From assembly GCA_964563135.1 (NCBI GenBank), contig CAZLWV010000011.1, positions 1 to 64,000 of the forward strand: a stretch of 64,000 bases of DNA. The letters run 5' to 3'. Positions 47,762 to 56,315 of the stretch are shown one piece after another (the stretch's first letter is position 1; each line of letters begins with the position of its first letter). The position numbers were made by a program, and so were the translations under genes. The DNA is from JAAYAY01 sp964563135. Lineage in GTDB: Bacteria > Planctomycetota > Planctomycetia > Pirellulales > Thermoguttaceae. The notes under the pieces were generated by a model that worked only from the letters and a program-made list of their open reading frames with translations, was not told the DNA's origin and searched no databases.

Positions 47762-47817
47762 AACCATGGAGTTCCGCGCCGGCAGAGGGCGCGCGGGACG
47801 CTACGAGGAGAAACACC

Positions 47818-48786
47818 ATGCGTTCTGTGTCGCGAGCGTTCACGCTTGTCGAGTTGCTGGTTGTGATCGCGATCATCGGCATCCTGATCGCCTTGCTCTT
47901 GCCCGCGGTCCAGGCGGCCCGCGAGGCAGCACGCCGGATGCAGTGTGTGAACAACCTGGCCCAGCTTGGCCTGGCCGTCCAGAGCTACGAGGCCGCGTTC
48001 GAGGTCCTGCCTCCCGGCGTCGTCGATTCGGCCGGGCCGATCGTCAATGGACCCGAGGGGTATCACATGAGCTGGATCGTGCAGATCCTGCCCTTCATGG
48101 AGCAGGCAGTCGCCTACCGCCATGTCGACTTCGCCTGCGGGGCGTATTCCGGGAAGAATCGCCCCGTGGCCGAAATGCAGATCTCCACGCTCGTCTGCCC
48201 GTCGGTTTGGCGCGGGGGGCCCGGCGGGGTCAACTATGCGGGTTGCCATCACGATGTGGAGAAACAGATCGACGCCGACGATCACGGGATGTTCTTTCTG
48301 AACGGCCAGCTTCATACGCAGGAGGTGCCTGACGGAGCCTCGCATACCATCTTCCTGGGGGAGAAGATCGACGAAGAAGTCTCCCTCGGTTGGATGTCGG
48401 GAACGCGTTCCACGCTCCGCAATACGGGCACGCCGATCAACGGCACACAGCTCCTGAAAGACACGGAAGGATACGAAGTGATTGACTTCTGGGGCGATGC
48501 GGACGAAGACCAGTACGAGTATTCCGATGAGGAGACAGACACCGGGCCGAAAGACGAGCCGGCCGCCAAGGCTGCCGAGCAAGAGGAGGAGCCCGTTCGC
48601 TTGACGGACGACCAGAAGTCGCGGCTGAAATTCGTGGGCGGATTCAGTTCCCAGCACCCGTGTGCCGCCAATTTCCTCTTCGGTGACGGGTCGGTCAAGT
48701 CGCTCACCGAGGTCATGGATTTCGGCGTCTACCAGCAGCTTGGCCACCGCAACGACGGGAAACTCCTCAAGTCGGACAGGTTCTGA
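47818..48786 (+). CDS. DUF1559 prepilin-type protein
   Basis: 322 residues from the ATG at 47818 (GAGGAG upstream). N terminus: SRAFTLVELLVVIAIIGILI, a canonical prepilin signal, then LLPAVQAAREAARRMQCVNN and LAQLGLAVQSYE, the standard DUF1559 start. Near the C terminus is the H..AANFLFGDGSVKSL motif of the family. An acidic stretch of about 50 residues (48500-48600) is inserted before that motif. DUF1559 proteins are hugely expanded in planctomycetes, with an unknown role. Its place at the end of a GspF/pseudopilin cluster suggests it could be the major pilin-like substrate; that is inference. Confidence 0.95.
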   Translation: MRSVSRAFTLVELLVVIAIIGILIALLLPAVQAAREAARRMQCVNNLAQLGLAVQSYEAAFEVLPPGVVDSAGPIVNGPEGYHMSWIVQILPFMEQAVAYRHVDFACGAYSGKNRPVAEMQISTLVCPSVWRGGPGGVNYAGCHHDVEKQIDADDHGMFFLNGQLHTQEVPDGASHTIFLGEKIDEEVSLGWMSGTRSTLRNTGTPINGTQLLKDTEGYEVIDFWGDADEDQYEYSDEETDTGPKDEPAAKAAEQEEEPVRLTDDQKSRLKFVGGFSSQHPCAANFLFGDGSVKSLTEVMDFGVYQQLGHRNDGKLLKSDRF

Positions 48787-48788
48787 TG

Positions 48789-48862
48789 AGCCCTGCACGG
48801 ATCGGGAAACGAGACCGGCCGGCAGATGCCCGGTTCAGGGGAATCAGTGCACCGAGGTATTC
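48789..48862. repeat. Dispersed 75-bp structured element, copy 2
   Basis: Begins 3 bp after the DUF1559 stop codon and aligns with 11836-11910 in the same orientation. Shared blocks: AGCCCTGCA.GGATCGG.AAACGAG and GCCCG.TTC..GGG.AA.CAG.GCACCGAGG. The middle arm here is CCGG/CCGG where copy 1 has GGCT/AAGCC. Confidence 0.62.
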
Positions 48863-48898
48863 CACCTCCAACCGCGGAATCGTTAGGGGAGCTGAATC

Positions 48899-49291
48899 TT
48901 GAAGAGGTTACGTCGGACGGGCTTCACGGTGGCTTCGCTCCTGCTCCTGACCGCGGTCGTCGCCGTCTACGCAGCGGCAATCATGTCCGCCCGCAACATG
49001 GATCCACAGCCGCGAGCCGAACAAGGGGTGCTGTTGGCCGTGTTGGGCTTGTTCTTCGGCACGATCACCGGGCTCTTTCTGGGCATGTTCTTCGGAACCC
49101 GGAATCGCGACATCGTCCTGGGCGTTCTTGAGGGGGCGGCCTTCGGACCGCCGACCGTCTTCGTGCTGGCGATCCCCGACTCGTTCCCCGTGGTGCTTGT
49201 GGGCGGCGTCGTTCTGGTTGGCTTTGCCGTAACGGTCCGCTTCCTGAGCCCGCGGAAGGACCCGCGGCACGAGAAGGACGACGCACCGTGA
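48899..49291 (+). CDS. Small polytopic membrane protein of unknown function
   Basis: 130 residues from a TTG at 48899 with GGGGAG upstream. Four hydrophobic segments are visible: VASLLLLTAVVAVYAAAIM, VLLAVLGLFFGTITGLFLGM, a Gly/Ala/Pro-rich third near FGPPTVFVLAIP, and VVLVGGVVLVGFAVTVRFL. A basic/acidic tail follows. I recognise no family. It follows the DUF1559 gene and its trailing element on the same strand and may belong to the same transcript. Confidence 0.72.
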   Translation: MKRLRRTGFTVASLLLLTAVVAVYAAAIMSARNMDPQPRAEQGVLLAVLGLFFGTITGLFLGMFFGTRNRDIVLGVLEGAAFGPPTVFVLAIPDSFPVVLVGGVVLVGFAVTVRFLSPRKDPRHEKDDAP

Positions 49292-49403
49292 TCGCTGAGC
49301 CCCGCGTGTTTGCCGCACGGCCCTGTGGCCGCAGCCTGCCTCGGCTCTGTGCCCACCCCACCGCCCCACCGGTACGAGCCATTGCGAGGGGCGCCTCGGC
49401 GGG

Positions 49404-49658
49404 TTACGCTGAAGGGTCCTGCCCTGCCGGAGTGGGGCAGCCAGTGGCTCGCCCTGTCTGCGGACGGCACGAATAGAACCGCTGCGGCCGCAGGTTCGAG
49501 GCACAGAGAACCAGCACGCTCGCCCGGTGAAAACGACGCGTACATCGCCCGCAGCGAACAGGAGTCAGAAGGGGCCGGAGGAGCCAGAGATGCCACGGAT
49601 CGGCAGACCGACTCCGCATCAATTCGGCAGAACCGCAAAAGGGACAGTGCAACTGCAT
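49404..49658 (-). CDS. Small zinc-ribbon protein
   Basis: 84 residues. Two CxxC pairs are visible: CPFC at residues 5-8 and CGRC at 36-39, separated by a basic helix-like segment (ELMRSRSADPWHLW and LLRPLLTPVRC). The pattern CP.CGS..L.RSR...LLRP....RC..C..RF recurs in short planctomycete and acidobacterial proteins of unknown function, by recollection only. A C-terminal tail is Arg/Pro-rich. The gene is convergent with the membrane-protein gene ending at 49291. Confidence 0.6.
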   Translation of the reverse strand: MQLHCPFCGSAELMRSRSADPWHLWLLRPLLTPVRCGRCTRRFHRASVLVLCASNLRPQRFYSCRPQTGRATGCPTPAGQDPSA

Positions 49659-50179
49659 ACCACACGCCTCAAACCAGGTACCACTGCGTCACTCGCTCAC
49701 CCCCCATATGGCGTGCGTTGCAGCTCCCTTCTGGCGATGCCGTGCGGCCCGGAGGATGCGAGAACCACGGAAACGCCGCGGTCCACAGCCTGTCAACCAG
49801 ATCTCGGGGCCACCCGGTGCCAGAATTGGACTGACCATAAGAATACACTATATAGAGCCTATCATTTTCGGGGGGAACAGCAACCCGAAACGACGGAAAG
49901 TGCAGCGTTTCGCCATGGTTTCTTGTTGCCGTACGCGTCATGACCCGAAATCCGGCCCCGCTGCTGGGGATCCCACACCGGGCCATGAGTGGTGCGAAGC
50001 TTCTAAATAGACTTGCACGATTCCAGGAGATCCAGACTCCGCCGCCACCCTTCGGGAGGCGGCTTCAAGGAGATGGCCCATTCCGGGAATCACGCAACCC
50101 GATTTAGACTGCCCCCATCGGCCGGACGTTCGGCTGGGCTCACTCCCGGAACGCTGAAGGATAATCGGATTGCCATCGT
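49659..50179. other. Intergenic region with one dispersed element
   Basis: About 520 bp between two divergent genes. It contains the element at 50002-50108 and an AT-rich spot (TTGGAC-N17-TATATA at 49826-49854) that could be a weak plus-strand promoter. No gene was recognised. Confidence 0.45.
50002..50108 (-). repeat. Dispersed MITE-like element, copy B
   Basis: The reverse complement matches 9957-10062. Here the terminal inverted repeats are clearest: TCTAAAT-A-GACTTGCACGATTCC at one end and, in reverse complement, TCTAAAT-C-GGGTTGCGTGATTCC at the other, 18 of 23 bases identical. The centre is a hairpin, CCGCCACCC-TTCG-GGAGGCGG. It lies 72 bp before the ABC-F gene. Confidence 0.8.
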
Positions 50180-52093
50180 ATGATCGCGTTGGAGGTTGCA
50201 GACGTCAGGAAGGACTACGGCAACACGCCCGTACTTTCGGGGGTGAGTTTCGAGGTGCGGCCGGGGGACCGGATCGGGTTGGTGGGACCAAACGGGACGG
50301 GAAAGACGACGCTCCTGCGGATCCTGGCTGGCGACGAGGAAGCGGATGCCGGGACCTGCCGATGGCACGAGTCGGTCCGGGTCGGCTACATGCAGCAGCA
50401 GCGGATAGTCACCGACGGCGTCACGTTGTGGAAAGAAGCCAAATCGGCCCTGCAGCCGCTCTTGACGCTTCAGCACGACGCGGAGGAGGCCGCCAGGCAG
50501 TTGGCGACGACCGTCGATCCCGCTGAGAGACGCCGCCTGGCGGCTCGCTACGACTACCTGCAGCAGGAACTGCATCGCCAGGATGCGTACAATCTCGATC
50601 ACAAGGTCGAACGGGTCCTCGAGGGCCTGGGCTTCGCGCGGAGTTCTTTCCAGGCGTCCCTGGCAACCCTCAGCGGAGGCGAGCAGAACCGGCTGATGCT
50701 GGCAAAACTGCTGCTGGCCGAACCTGACGTGCTGCTGCTCGACGAGCCCTCGAACCACCTGGATATCGAAGGCACCCAGTGGCTTGAGGAGTTTCTCGCG
50801 GGAAGCATGGCGGCCATGGTGATCGTGAGCCACGACCGCTACTTTCTCGACAAGGTGACGAACCAGACCCTGGAACTGTTCCACGGAACCGTGGAGCGAT
50901 ACGCAGGGAACTTCTCCGCCTACTGGCGCCAAAAAGCCGAACGCCTCCTCGTCCAGCGGAGGACCTTCGAGAAACAACAGATCGAGATCGAGAAAATGAA
51001 GGAGTTCATCCGCCGGAACTCCTACGGGCAGAAGCATGCACAGGCCGAGGATCGCCGCAAGAAACTGGAACGCATCGAACTGGTAGCTCCACCGCGGGAA
51101 ATCGCTGCTCCCCCCATGGGATTTCCGGATGGGGAGCGGTCCGGGGACCTGGTGTTTCGCGTCGAGCATGTGTCGAAGTCCTACGACCGGCCGCTGTTCT
51201 CTGACTTGACATTCGACGTGCAGAGGACCCAACGATGGGGCATTCTCGGACCCAACGGGTCGGGCAAGAGTACCTTGCTCAAGTGCCTTCTCGGAGAGGT
51301 CGAAGTCGACGCGGGACGGGTGGTGGTCGGACAGGCAGTGGAGGTGGGATACTTTGATCAGCAACTCCAGCAACTGGATGCGGAGCAGGACGTGGTGGAT
51401 GCCGTTCGACCGCGCCGTCGAGAGCTTGACCAGCCGAAACGGCGCAACCTGCTCGCCCGGTTCGGGCTCACCGGCGACACCCATTTGCAGAAGGTGTCGA
51501 ACCTCAGCGGGGGAGAGCAGTGCCGCACGGCACTGGCCCGCCTGGCTGGAGAAGAGGCGAATGTGCTCGTGCTCGACGAGCCGACCAACCACCTGGACCT
51601 CTGGGCGCGAGATGCTCTCGAACGCTCCTTGAGGGCGTTCAAGGGCACGGTGGTCTTCGTGAGCCACGACCGCTATTTCATCGACCAGGTTGCCGATCAT
51701 CTGCTGGTGGTCGAACCCGAGCGGTTTCGGATCATCGACGGCAATTTCTCCGCCTACCGGCAGCTCGTCGAGAGCCGTGCCGCGCTTGAGGAACAAGCGT
51801 CCACAACCTCGGCGAAGGACGACACGGCCGGTGCCGCTCGTCAAGCCCGGCGCAAGGAGACGGAGTCGGCAAAACGCAAGCGGCGATTTCCGTACCGCAA
51901 GGTCGAGGAGATCGAAGCGGAGATCTTCGAACGAGAGACGGCGCTGCAGCAGCTCCATACCGCCCTGGCCGATCCGGCTACCCACCGCGAAGCGGCGCGG
52001 GTCCGCCAGGTCAAGTCGGATATCAGCGAGAACCAGGAGAAGCTGGCAGTGCTCTACGAGCATTGGGAAGAGGCCACCGAACTGAATTGGTGA
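50180..52093 (+). CDS. ABC-F family ATPase (Uup/YheS-like)
   Basis: 637 residues, two ABC domains and no membrane helices. Walker A GPNGTGKTTLL near residue 37 and GPNGSGKSTLL near 358; signatures LSGGEQNRLMLAKLL near 168 and LSGGEQCRTALARL near 440; Walker B LLLDEPSNHLDIE and LVLDEPTNHLDLW. An interdomain linker with a basic coiled coil (KQQIEIEKMKEFIRRN near 270) is the P-site tRNA interaction motif of ABC-F proteins. The last 80 residues are a charged coiled coil (RKVEEIEAEIFERETALQQ), as in Uup and YheS. Ribosome-associated translation or DNA-branch functions are known in the family; which applies here cannot be told. Confidence 0.95.
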   Translation: MIALEVADVRKDYGNTPVLSGVSFEVRPGDRIGLVGPNGTGKTTLLRILAGDEEADAGTCRWHESVRVGYMQQQRIVTDGVTLWKEAKSALQPLLTLQHDAEEAARQLATTVDPAERRRLAARYDYLQQELHRQDAYNLDHKVERVLEGLGFARSSFQASLATLSGGEQNRLMLAKLLLAEPDVLLLDEPSNHLDIEGTQWLEEFLAGSMAAMVIVSHDRYFLDKVTNQTLELFHGTVERYAGNFSAYWRQKAERLLVQRRTFEKQQIEIEKMKEFIRRNSYGQKHAQAEDRRKKLERIELVAPPREIAAPPMGFPDGERSGDLVFRVEHVSKSYDRPLFSDLTFDVQRTQRWGILGPNGSGKSTLLKCLLGEVEVDAGRVVVGQAVEVGYFDQQLQQLDAEQDVVDAVRPRRRELDQPKRRNLLARFGLTGDTHLQKVSNLSGGEQCRTALARLAGEEANVLVLDEPTNHLDLWARDALERSLRAFKGTVVFVSHDRYFIDQVADHLLVVEPERFRIIDGNFSAYRQLVESRAALEEQASTTSAKDDTAGAARQARRKETESAKRKRRFPYRKVEEIEAEIFERETALQQLHTALADPATHREAARVRQVKSDISENQEKLAVLYEHWEEATELNW

Positions 52094-52270
52094 GCAGGCG
52101 GCAAGCGGCGCAATCGATATCCTCCCTCCAATCCCACCGAGCCCTGCGTCGACGCCCATCCCTCGCATGAGAAAGGCGCGTTCTGCCGCGCCGTAACCTA
52201 CGATTCACAGGAGTCCACAGGCCGGGCAGACTGGCGATTCCGCGCCCGGGGAAGGCGAGCTGGGGACACC

Positions 52271-53743
52271 ATGGGGGTCTGGCCCTGCAAGAGCATTCCG
52301 GGAGCAGGTGAAGTGTTCTGGTTCTTCTTGTTTGTCGCGGTGATGAATATGATCGCAGGCTTCGGCGTCGCGGTCATGCTCGCGGGACAATGCGCCATGC
52401 GCCACGACTTCCAGCATGGCGACGGCGAAACGGGCATCTCGGCTTACCCCGAGGTTCAAGCCCCGGAATCAGTAGATCCGGACGTGGAGCTGCGCCGGGA
52501 CGATGCGGAGTCACCGAATCAGGAAGAGCCGGCGATCGAGGCCCTGGCGGCTGCGGCGCCCGCGGTGGACGAGCCGCAAGGTCAGCCAGACACGGAGACC
52601 CTCGCAACACCGTCGGCTACCTCTGCTGACAACGCAATGATGAACGATCTGGATGCCGCGGTCCTGGCGGCGCTGGGGGAAGGAGCCCTGGCGGACCCCA
52701 AGGCGGAGGCTCCCTCCCCGGAACGCGAAGACGTTGTCCAGAAGCGGCCGGACGGCGCGCTGCTGGTCTTCCAGTCTCGGCTCCAGGACTTCTGTGCGGA
52801 ACTGGTTGCCCTCGACGATCAACTGCGCCGAATGCCTCCCCGGGAAGCCGGCGAACTGAAGTCGCAACTGGAAGCCTTCGCTGCCTGCAGCAAACGCCAG
52901 GATGAGGCATGCTCCGACGCCGCCCATTCGCTCCGCGAGCTGATCACGGCCGAGACCATCGATGCCCGGCGAGGCGAAGCGATGATCGCCGCAATTCAAG
53001 AGGAACGCCAGGACGCCGCCGAAGCCTTCCAGTCGTTCGCGGAACTGGATGACACGGCCGATGCGACCACCCAGTGCGAGATGATTCTCGACCAGACGGC
53101 CGGCCTGCTCGCGGCAAACTTCGATCTCCGTGACGGCGTGTCGGACATGGTCTCTTGCCCCGATCCGCAACAGGAGAGTGGCAAGAACCCCGCCACGATC
53201 GATCCGCTCACCGAGGTCTGGAGCCGCGATGGGGTGGACGGCATTTTGGCCCAACACTGGAGGGATGACCCGGATCGCCTTCGGGCCGCGTCGTTCATGG
53301 TGATCGACCTGGATCATTTCGGGCAACTCAATCGCAGGCATGGTGCAGCCATCGGCGACCGGGTTCTGCGGGCTGTCGCACAACTGCTCAAAAGCGAGCT
53401 TCCCCCCGAGTGCCGGGTGGGACGATTTGCCGGACAGCGATTCGCGGTGTTCGCCGTCGACAGGGAACTCAAACAGGCGGTGGGAGACGCCGAGTACCTT
53501 CGTCAAACGATCGACATGGCCCGCTTCGAGTATGGAGCGGAGAACGTGAAGGTCACGGTCAGTTGCGGCGTGGTCGCAGTAGCCCCGGACGACACCCAGG
53601 AGAGTCTCTATGCCCGGGCGCTGGAGGCCGTGCAGGAAGCCAAACGATACGGGCGGAATCGATGCTCCATGCACGAGGGCGAGTTCTCCACGCCGGTCGT
53701 GCCACCAAACCTTGCACTGAACGAACGACATGTCACTCTCTGA
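52271..53743 (+). CDS. GGDEF-domain protein with degenerate active-site motif
   Basis: 490 residues. An N-terminal hydrophobic helix (VFWFFLFVAVMNMIAGFGV) is followed by an acidic/Ala/Pro linker and a helical middle (residues 155-300). The GGDEF domain begins TEVWSRDGVDGIL and has VIDLDHFGQLNRRHG, AIGDRVLRAVAQLL, then RFAGQRFAVFAVD where active cyclases have GG(D/E)EF. The first metal-binding Asp (DLDHF) is kept, but the signature loop reads AGQRF, so cyclase activity is doubtful. It could bind GTP or c-di-GMP as a sensor. It overlaps the next gene by 14 bp. Confidence 0.85.
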   Translation: MGVWPCKSIPGAGEVFWFFLFVAVMNMIAGFGVAVMLAGQCAMRHDFQHGDGETGISAYPEVQAPESVDPDVELRRDDAESPNQEEPAIEALAAAAPAVDEPQGQPDTETLATPSATSADNAMMNDLDAAVLAALGEGALADPKAEAPSPEREDVVQKRPDGALLVFQSRLQDFCAELVALDDQLRRMPPREAGELKSQLEAFAACSKRQDEACSDAAHSLRELITAETIDARRGEAMIAAIQEERQDAAEAFQSFAELDDTADATTQCEMILDQTAGLLAANFDLRDGVSDMVSCPDPQQESGKNPATIDPLTEVWSRDGVDGILAQHWRDDPDRLRAASFMVIDLDHFGQLNRRHGAAIGDRVLRAVAQLLKSELPPECRVGRFAGQRFAVFAVDRELKQAVGDAEYLRQTIDMARFEYGAENVKVTVSCGVVAVAPDDTQESLYARALEAVQEAKRYGRNRCSMHEGEFSTPVVPPNLALNERHVTL

Positions 53744-55136
53744 TTCCATCGCGGCGACAAGCGTGCCGCTCTCGGTCGGCCAGCCGTCCGCCGAGGGATC
53801 CCTTCCCTCCGATTCTGCCGAGGTTCTCGCCGAACGGCCGGGGATCTCGCGGATCCAGGATGCGGTGCTGGCCCTGGGACGTCGGGCCGTGGCAAAACCG
53901 GATCCGGACGTGCTGGTGAATGATGCCGCGCGGATGATCGCTGAAATCGCAGGGACGGAGTTTGCCCTGATCGCGCGAACTGAAAGCGGCGTGGGGCAGA
54001 GGCTCATTCCGGTAGCGGGCGAAGCGGCGGAGACGCCTTGCGATGGGAACGATGAAGGCCCAAGACTGGCGGAGGTCGCCTCGAATCGCGCACACCCAAT
54101 CGTCGTTCCCGATCTGCTTCACTGCGACTTCTACGCCGACAGGTATCTTTGTGGCAACGGAATCCGCGGGGCGCTGGTCGTGCCCCTGCGGCTGCAGAAC
54201 GCCGGTTTCGGCGCTCTCGGAGCCTGTTCGAGGGAGAGAATCGATTTCGAAGTGGATGCGATCTACGTCGCCGAGACCATCGCCCACCTGGTGGCAACCA
54301 CCCTGGCTCACTTCCGCTCCGAAGCCCTGCTGGCTGAGAATCGTCGCGTTACCGAAACGCTCTACGATACCATCGACGCCATGGTCCTGGTCGTTGATTC
54401 CTCGGGAACCGTGCAGATGATGAACCGGGCATGCCGGGAGATCTGCGGCTTCGCGCACACGGATTTTCGGGATCGCCCGGTCTGGGCTGTGCTGGCGCCT
54501 CCCGAAGATGCCGCCACATATCGCGACGCGATCGCTCGTCTGGCAGCAGCCGGTCCTCCATTCGCTCTTGAAGCGTCGCTGCTCACTAAGCACTCGGATC
54601 GGCGCATCATCGCCTGGCGGTTTGGTGCATCGCCGGCCGCAGGCAACGAGGCTCGCTGCTTCCTGCTCACGGGAATCGACATCACCGCGCAGCGCCTGGC
54701 CGAGGAGCGGGCAAAACGCGCCCAGAAAGCCCTGGCTCACCTGCGGTCAGCGGCTGGAGGAGACAAGCCCCTGGCCGATTCGGGAGCGTCAGGGCGATCC
54801 GGAGAACTGGCCTCGGGACGCAGGCTCACGGAGGTGGAACGGCGTCAGAAACCACGGCGACCATTTCCCTATCGGCAGAATGTGGCCTACGTAACCGGTA
54901 CGGTCTGCCCCGCGGAGGACGATTTCGTCGAGGTGCAATGCCGCGACATTGCAGCCGGCGGGTTCTCGTTCCTCAGTCCGCACCTTCCCCAGAGCGACCG
55001 CCTCGTCGTGGCACTGGGGAGTCCCCGACACTTGACCTACCTGACCGCGCGTGTGGTCCACGTCACCGGGCTTGCCGACAGTGGCAGGGCAAGCCATCTG
55101 GTCGGATGCCAGTATACCGGCCGGGCTCCCAACTGA
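53730..55136 (+). CDS. GAF-PAS-PilZ signalling protein
   Basis: 468 residues. GAF-like domain near residues 45-195 (AEIAGTEFALIAR, VPLRLQNAGFGALGAC), PAS near 205-330 (LYDTIDAMVLVVDSSGTVQMMN), then a C-terminal PilZ-like domain near 375-465 (RRPFPYRQNVAYVTG, VQCRDIAAGGFSFLSP). PilZ domains bind c-di-GMP through RxxxR and (D/N)xSxxG; here the arginines are spaced differently and the second motif reads DIAAGG, so binding is uncertain. It has no kinase or cyclase domain. Translational overlap with the GGDEF gene implies a shared pathway. Confidence 0.83.
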   Translation: MSLSDSIAATSVPLSVGQPSAEGSLPSDSAEVLAERPGISRIQDAVLALGRRAVAKPDPDVLVNDAARMIAEIAGTEFALIARTESGVGQRLIPVAGEAAETPCDGNDEGPRLAEVASNRAHPIVVPDLLHCDFYADRYLCGNGIRGALVVPLRLQNAGFGALGACSRERIDFEVDAIYVAETIAHLVATTLAHFRSEALLAENRRVTETLYDTIDAMVLVVDSSGTVQMMNRACREICGFAHTDFRDRPVWAVLAPPEDAATYRDAIARLAAAGPPFALEASLLTKHSDRRIIAWRFGASPAAGNEARCFLLTGIDITAQRLAEERAKRAQKALAHLRSAAGGDKPLADSGASGRSGELASGRRLTEVERRQKPRRPFPYRQNVAYVTGTVCPAEDDFVEVQCRDIAAGGFSFLSPHLPQSDRLVVALGSPRHLTYLTARVVHVTGLADSGRASHLVGCQYTGRAPN

Positions 55137-55655
55137 AGTCCCGCCGATTGGTGAATCGGGCCCGTCGCAGCGGACGCTCCTGCCGCAAAGCCTGGCATGC
55201 CACCTGGGCCATGACGCCCAACTCGTGGCCAGACTGCCCGTGCTCCGAGTGCTTTGTCTCAGCTAAGAATTGGGGTCGAGACTGCGGAACAACTCGGCGA
55301 TTGTCGCATGATTCTACGCCACTGACCCCCAAATTGAGCTGTGACAGAGCACTAGATTCCGCCCCTCCCAAAGCGGGGGGGGCTTGTTCGTCAACGCGAG
55401 GAAGTGGCGTTTTTCGTGGCAACCGAAATGACCGCGAATTATAGTGAATGACTGGAAGCGCTGACGAAGCCACGCCCCGGCTTGCGGGAGATGCTACGCT
55501 TTTCGGGCTTCCCCTCCACCAAAACGAGGCTCGCTGACGGGAGGTCTCCATGCTCGTGGGGCTCCGGTGCCCTGTCGGACATGTCACCGGAACGACGCCA
55601 CCGGCGGGCCTGACCCGTGCTGAGAGAGTTCATCGCTCATCTGGGAGAACCGAAC
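55137..55655. other. Intergenic region
   Basis: About 520 bp. A GC-rich stretch (55368-55384) with a run of eight G may form a weak hairpin. No gene, promoter or repeat was recognised. Confidence 0.4.
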
Positions 55656-56315
55656 GTGTCGAATGCCGACGGCAAGCAACCTGATTTCGACGACTTCAAC
55701 CTGCCCGGCGACGAGCCGCCGCTCGAGAACCTGGATGGATTGGATCTGCCCGACGCGTCCGATCCGATGAGCAGCCTGGAGGAACTCGATCTCCCCGAAG
55801 GAGGCGATCTGCCCCCGGTCAGCTCGCCGGAATCTGCTGCTGAGGGTGTCGAAGAAGTGGCGGCGGTCGAGGAGACTGCCGACGAACCGGCCACCGGCAA
55901 GAAGAAGCGGAAGTCCAAGGGGGCCGGGAAGAAGAAGGAGAGGAAGGAGAAACCGGCGCGAGTTGCCGGTGAAGGGGTCGGTCCGGCCGGGATCGCTACC
56001 TTCGCAGTCTGCGGGCTATCGGTTCTTGGACTCCTGGCCATGGATGCCATGGTGTTCAAGGATTGGGGCATCCTGTTCATGATCCTCGTGAACGTGTTCT
56101 GGCTGATGGCAACCGCCATTCCGTTGATCATGTGGCTGGGACGCAAGCGTCTGAACTTCTACGAGGTCATGTTGGGAATCGCCCTTGCCGGGATCATCAT
56201 CGCGGTGATGCTGCTGCTGGGTGAGCTTGCCAGATATGGCGGCGAGACAACACCGAAGGGAGGCACTGCGGCCGCCCTTCAGTTGGGGGCCGAGAGAACG
56301 ATGGCGCTAGCCTGA
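55656..56315 (+). CDS. Acidic/basic-tailed membrane protein of unknown function
   Basis: 219 residues from a GTG at 55656 (GGGAG upstream); an earlier GTG at 55617 is possible. The first 80 residues are acidic, with short repeats of the L(D/E)(D/N)LDLP.  type (DDFNLPGD, LDGLDLPD, LEELDLPE). A Lys-rich block (GKKKRKSKGAGKKKERKEK) follows, then three hydrophobic helices (GIATFAVCGLSVLGLLAM; ILFMILVNVFWLMATAI; VMLGIALAGIIIAVMLLL). I recognise no family. The 3' end overlaps the convergent ketoacyl-synthase gene by 37 bp. Confidence 0.75.
   Translation: MSNADGKQPDFDDFNLPGDEPPLENLDGLDLPDASDPMSSLEELDLPEGGDLPPVSSPESAAEGVEEVAAVEETADEPATGKKKRKSKGAGKKKERKEKPARVAGEGVGPAGIATFAVCGLSVLGLLAMDAMVFKDWGILFMILVNVFWLMATAIPLIMWLGRKRLNFYEVMLGIALAGIIIAVMLLLGELARYGGETTPKGGTAAALQLGAERTMALA

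Noticed and set aside
52175..52192. GGCGCG-TTCTGC-CGCGCC hairpin after the ABC-F gene
   Set aside because: Short stem with no T tract on the plus strand; not enough to call a terminator.
55063..55587. 174-codon minus-strand frame between the PilZ gene and the acidic membrane protein
   Set aside because: Partly antisense to the PilZ coding region, composition typical of non-coding frames, no start signals.
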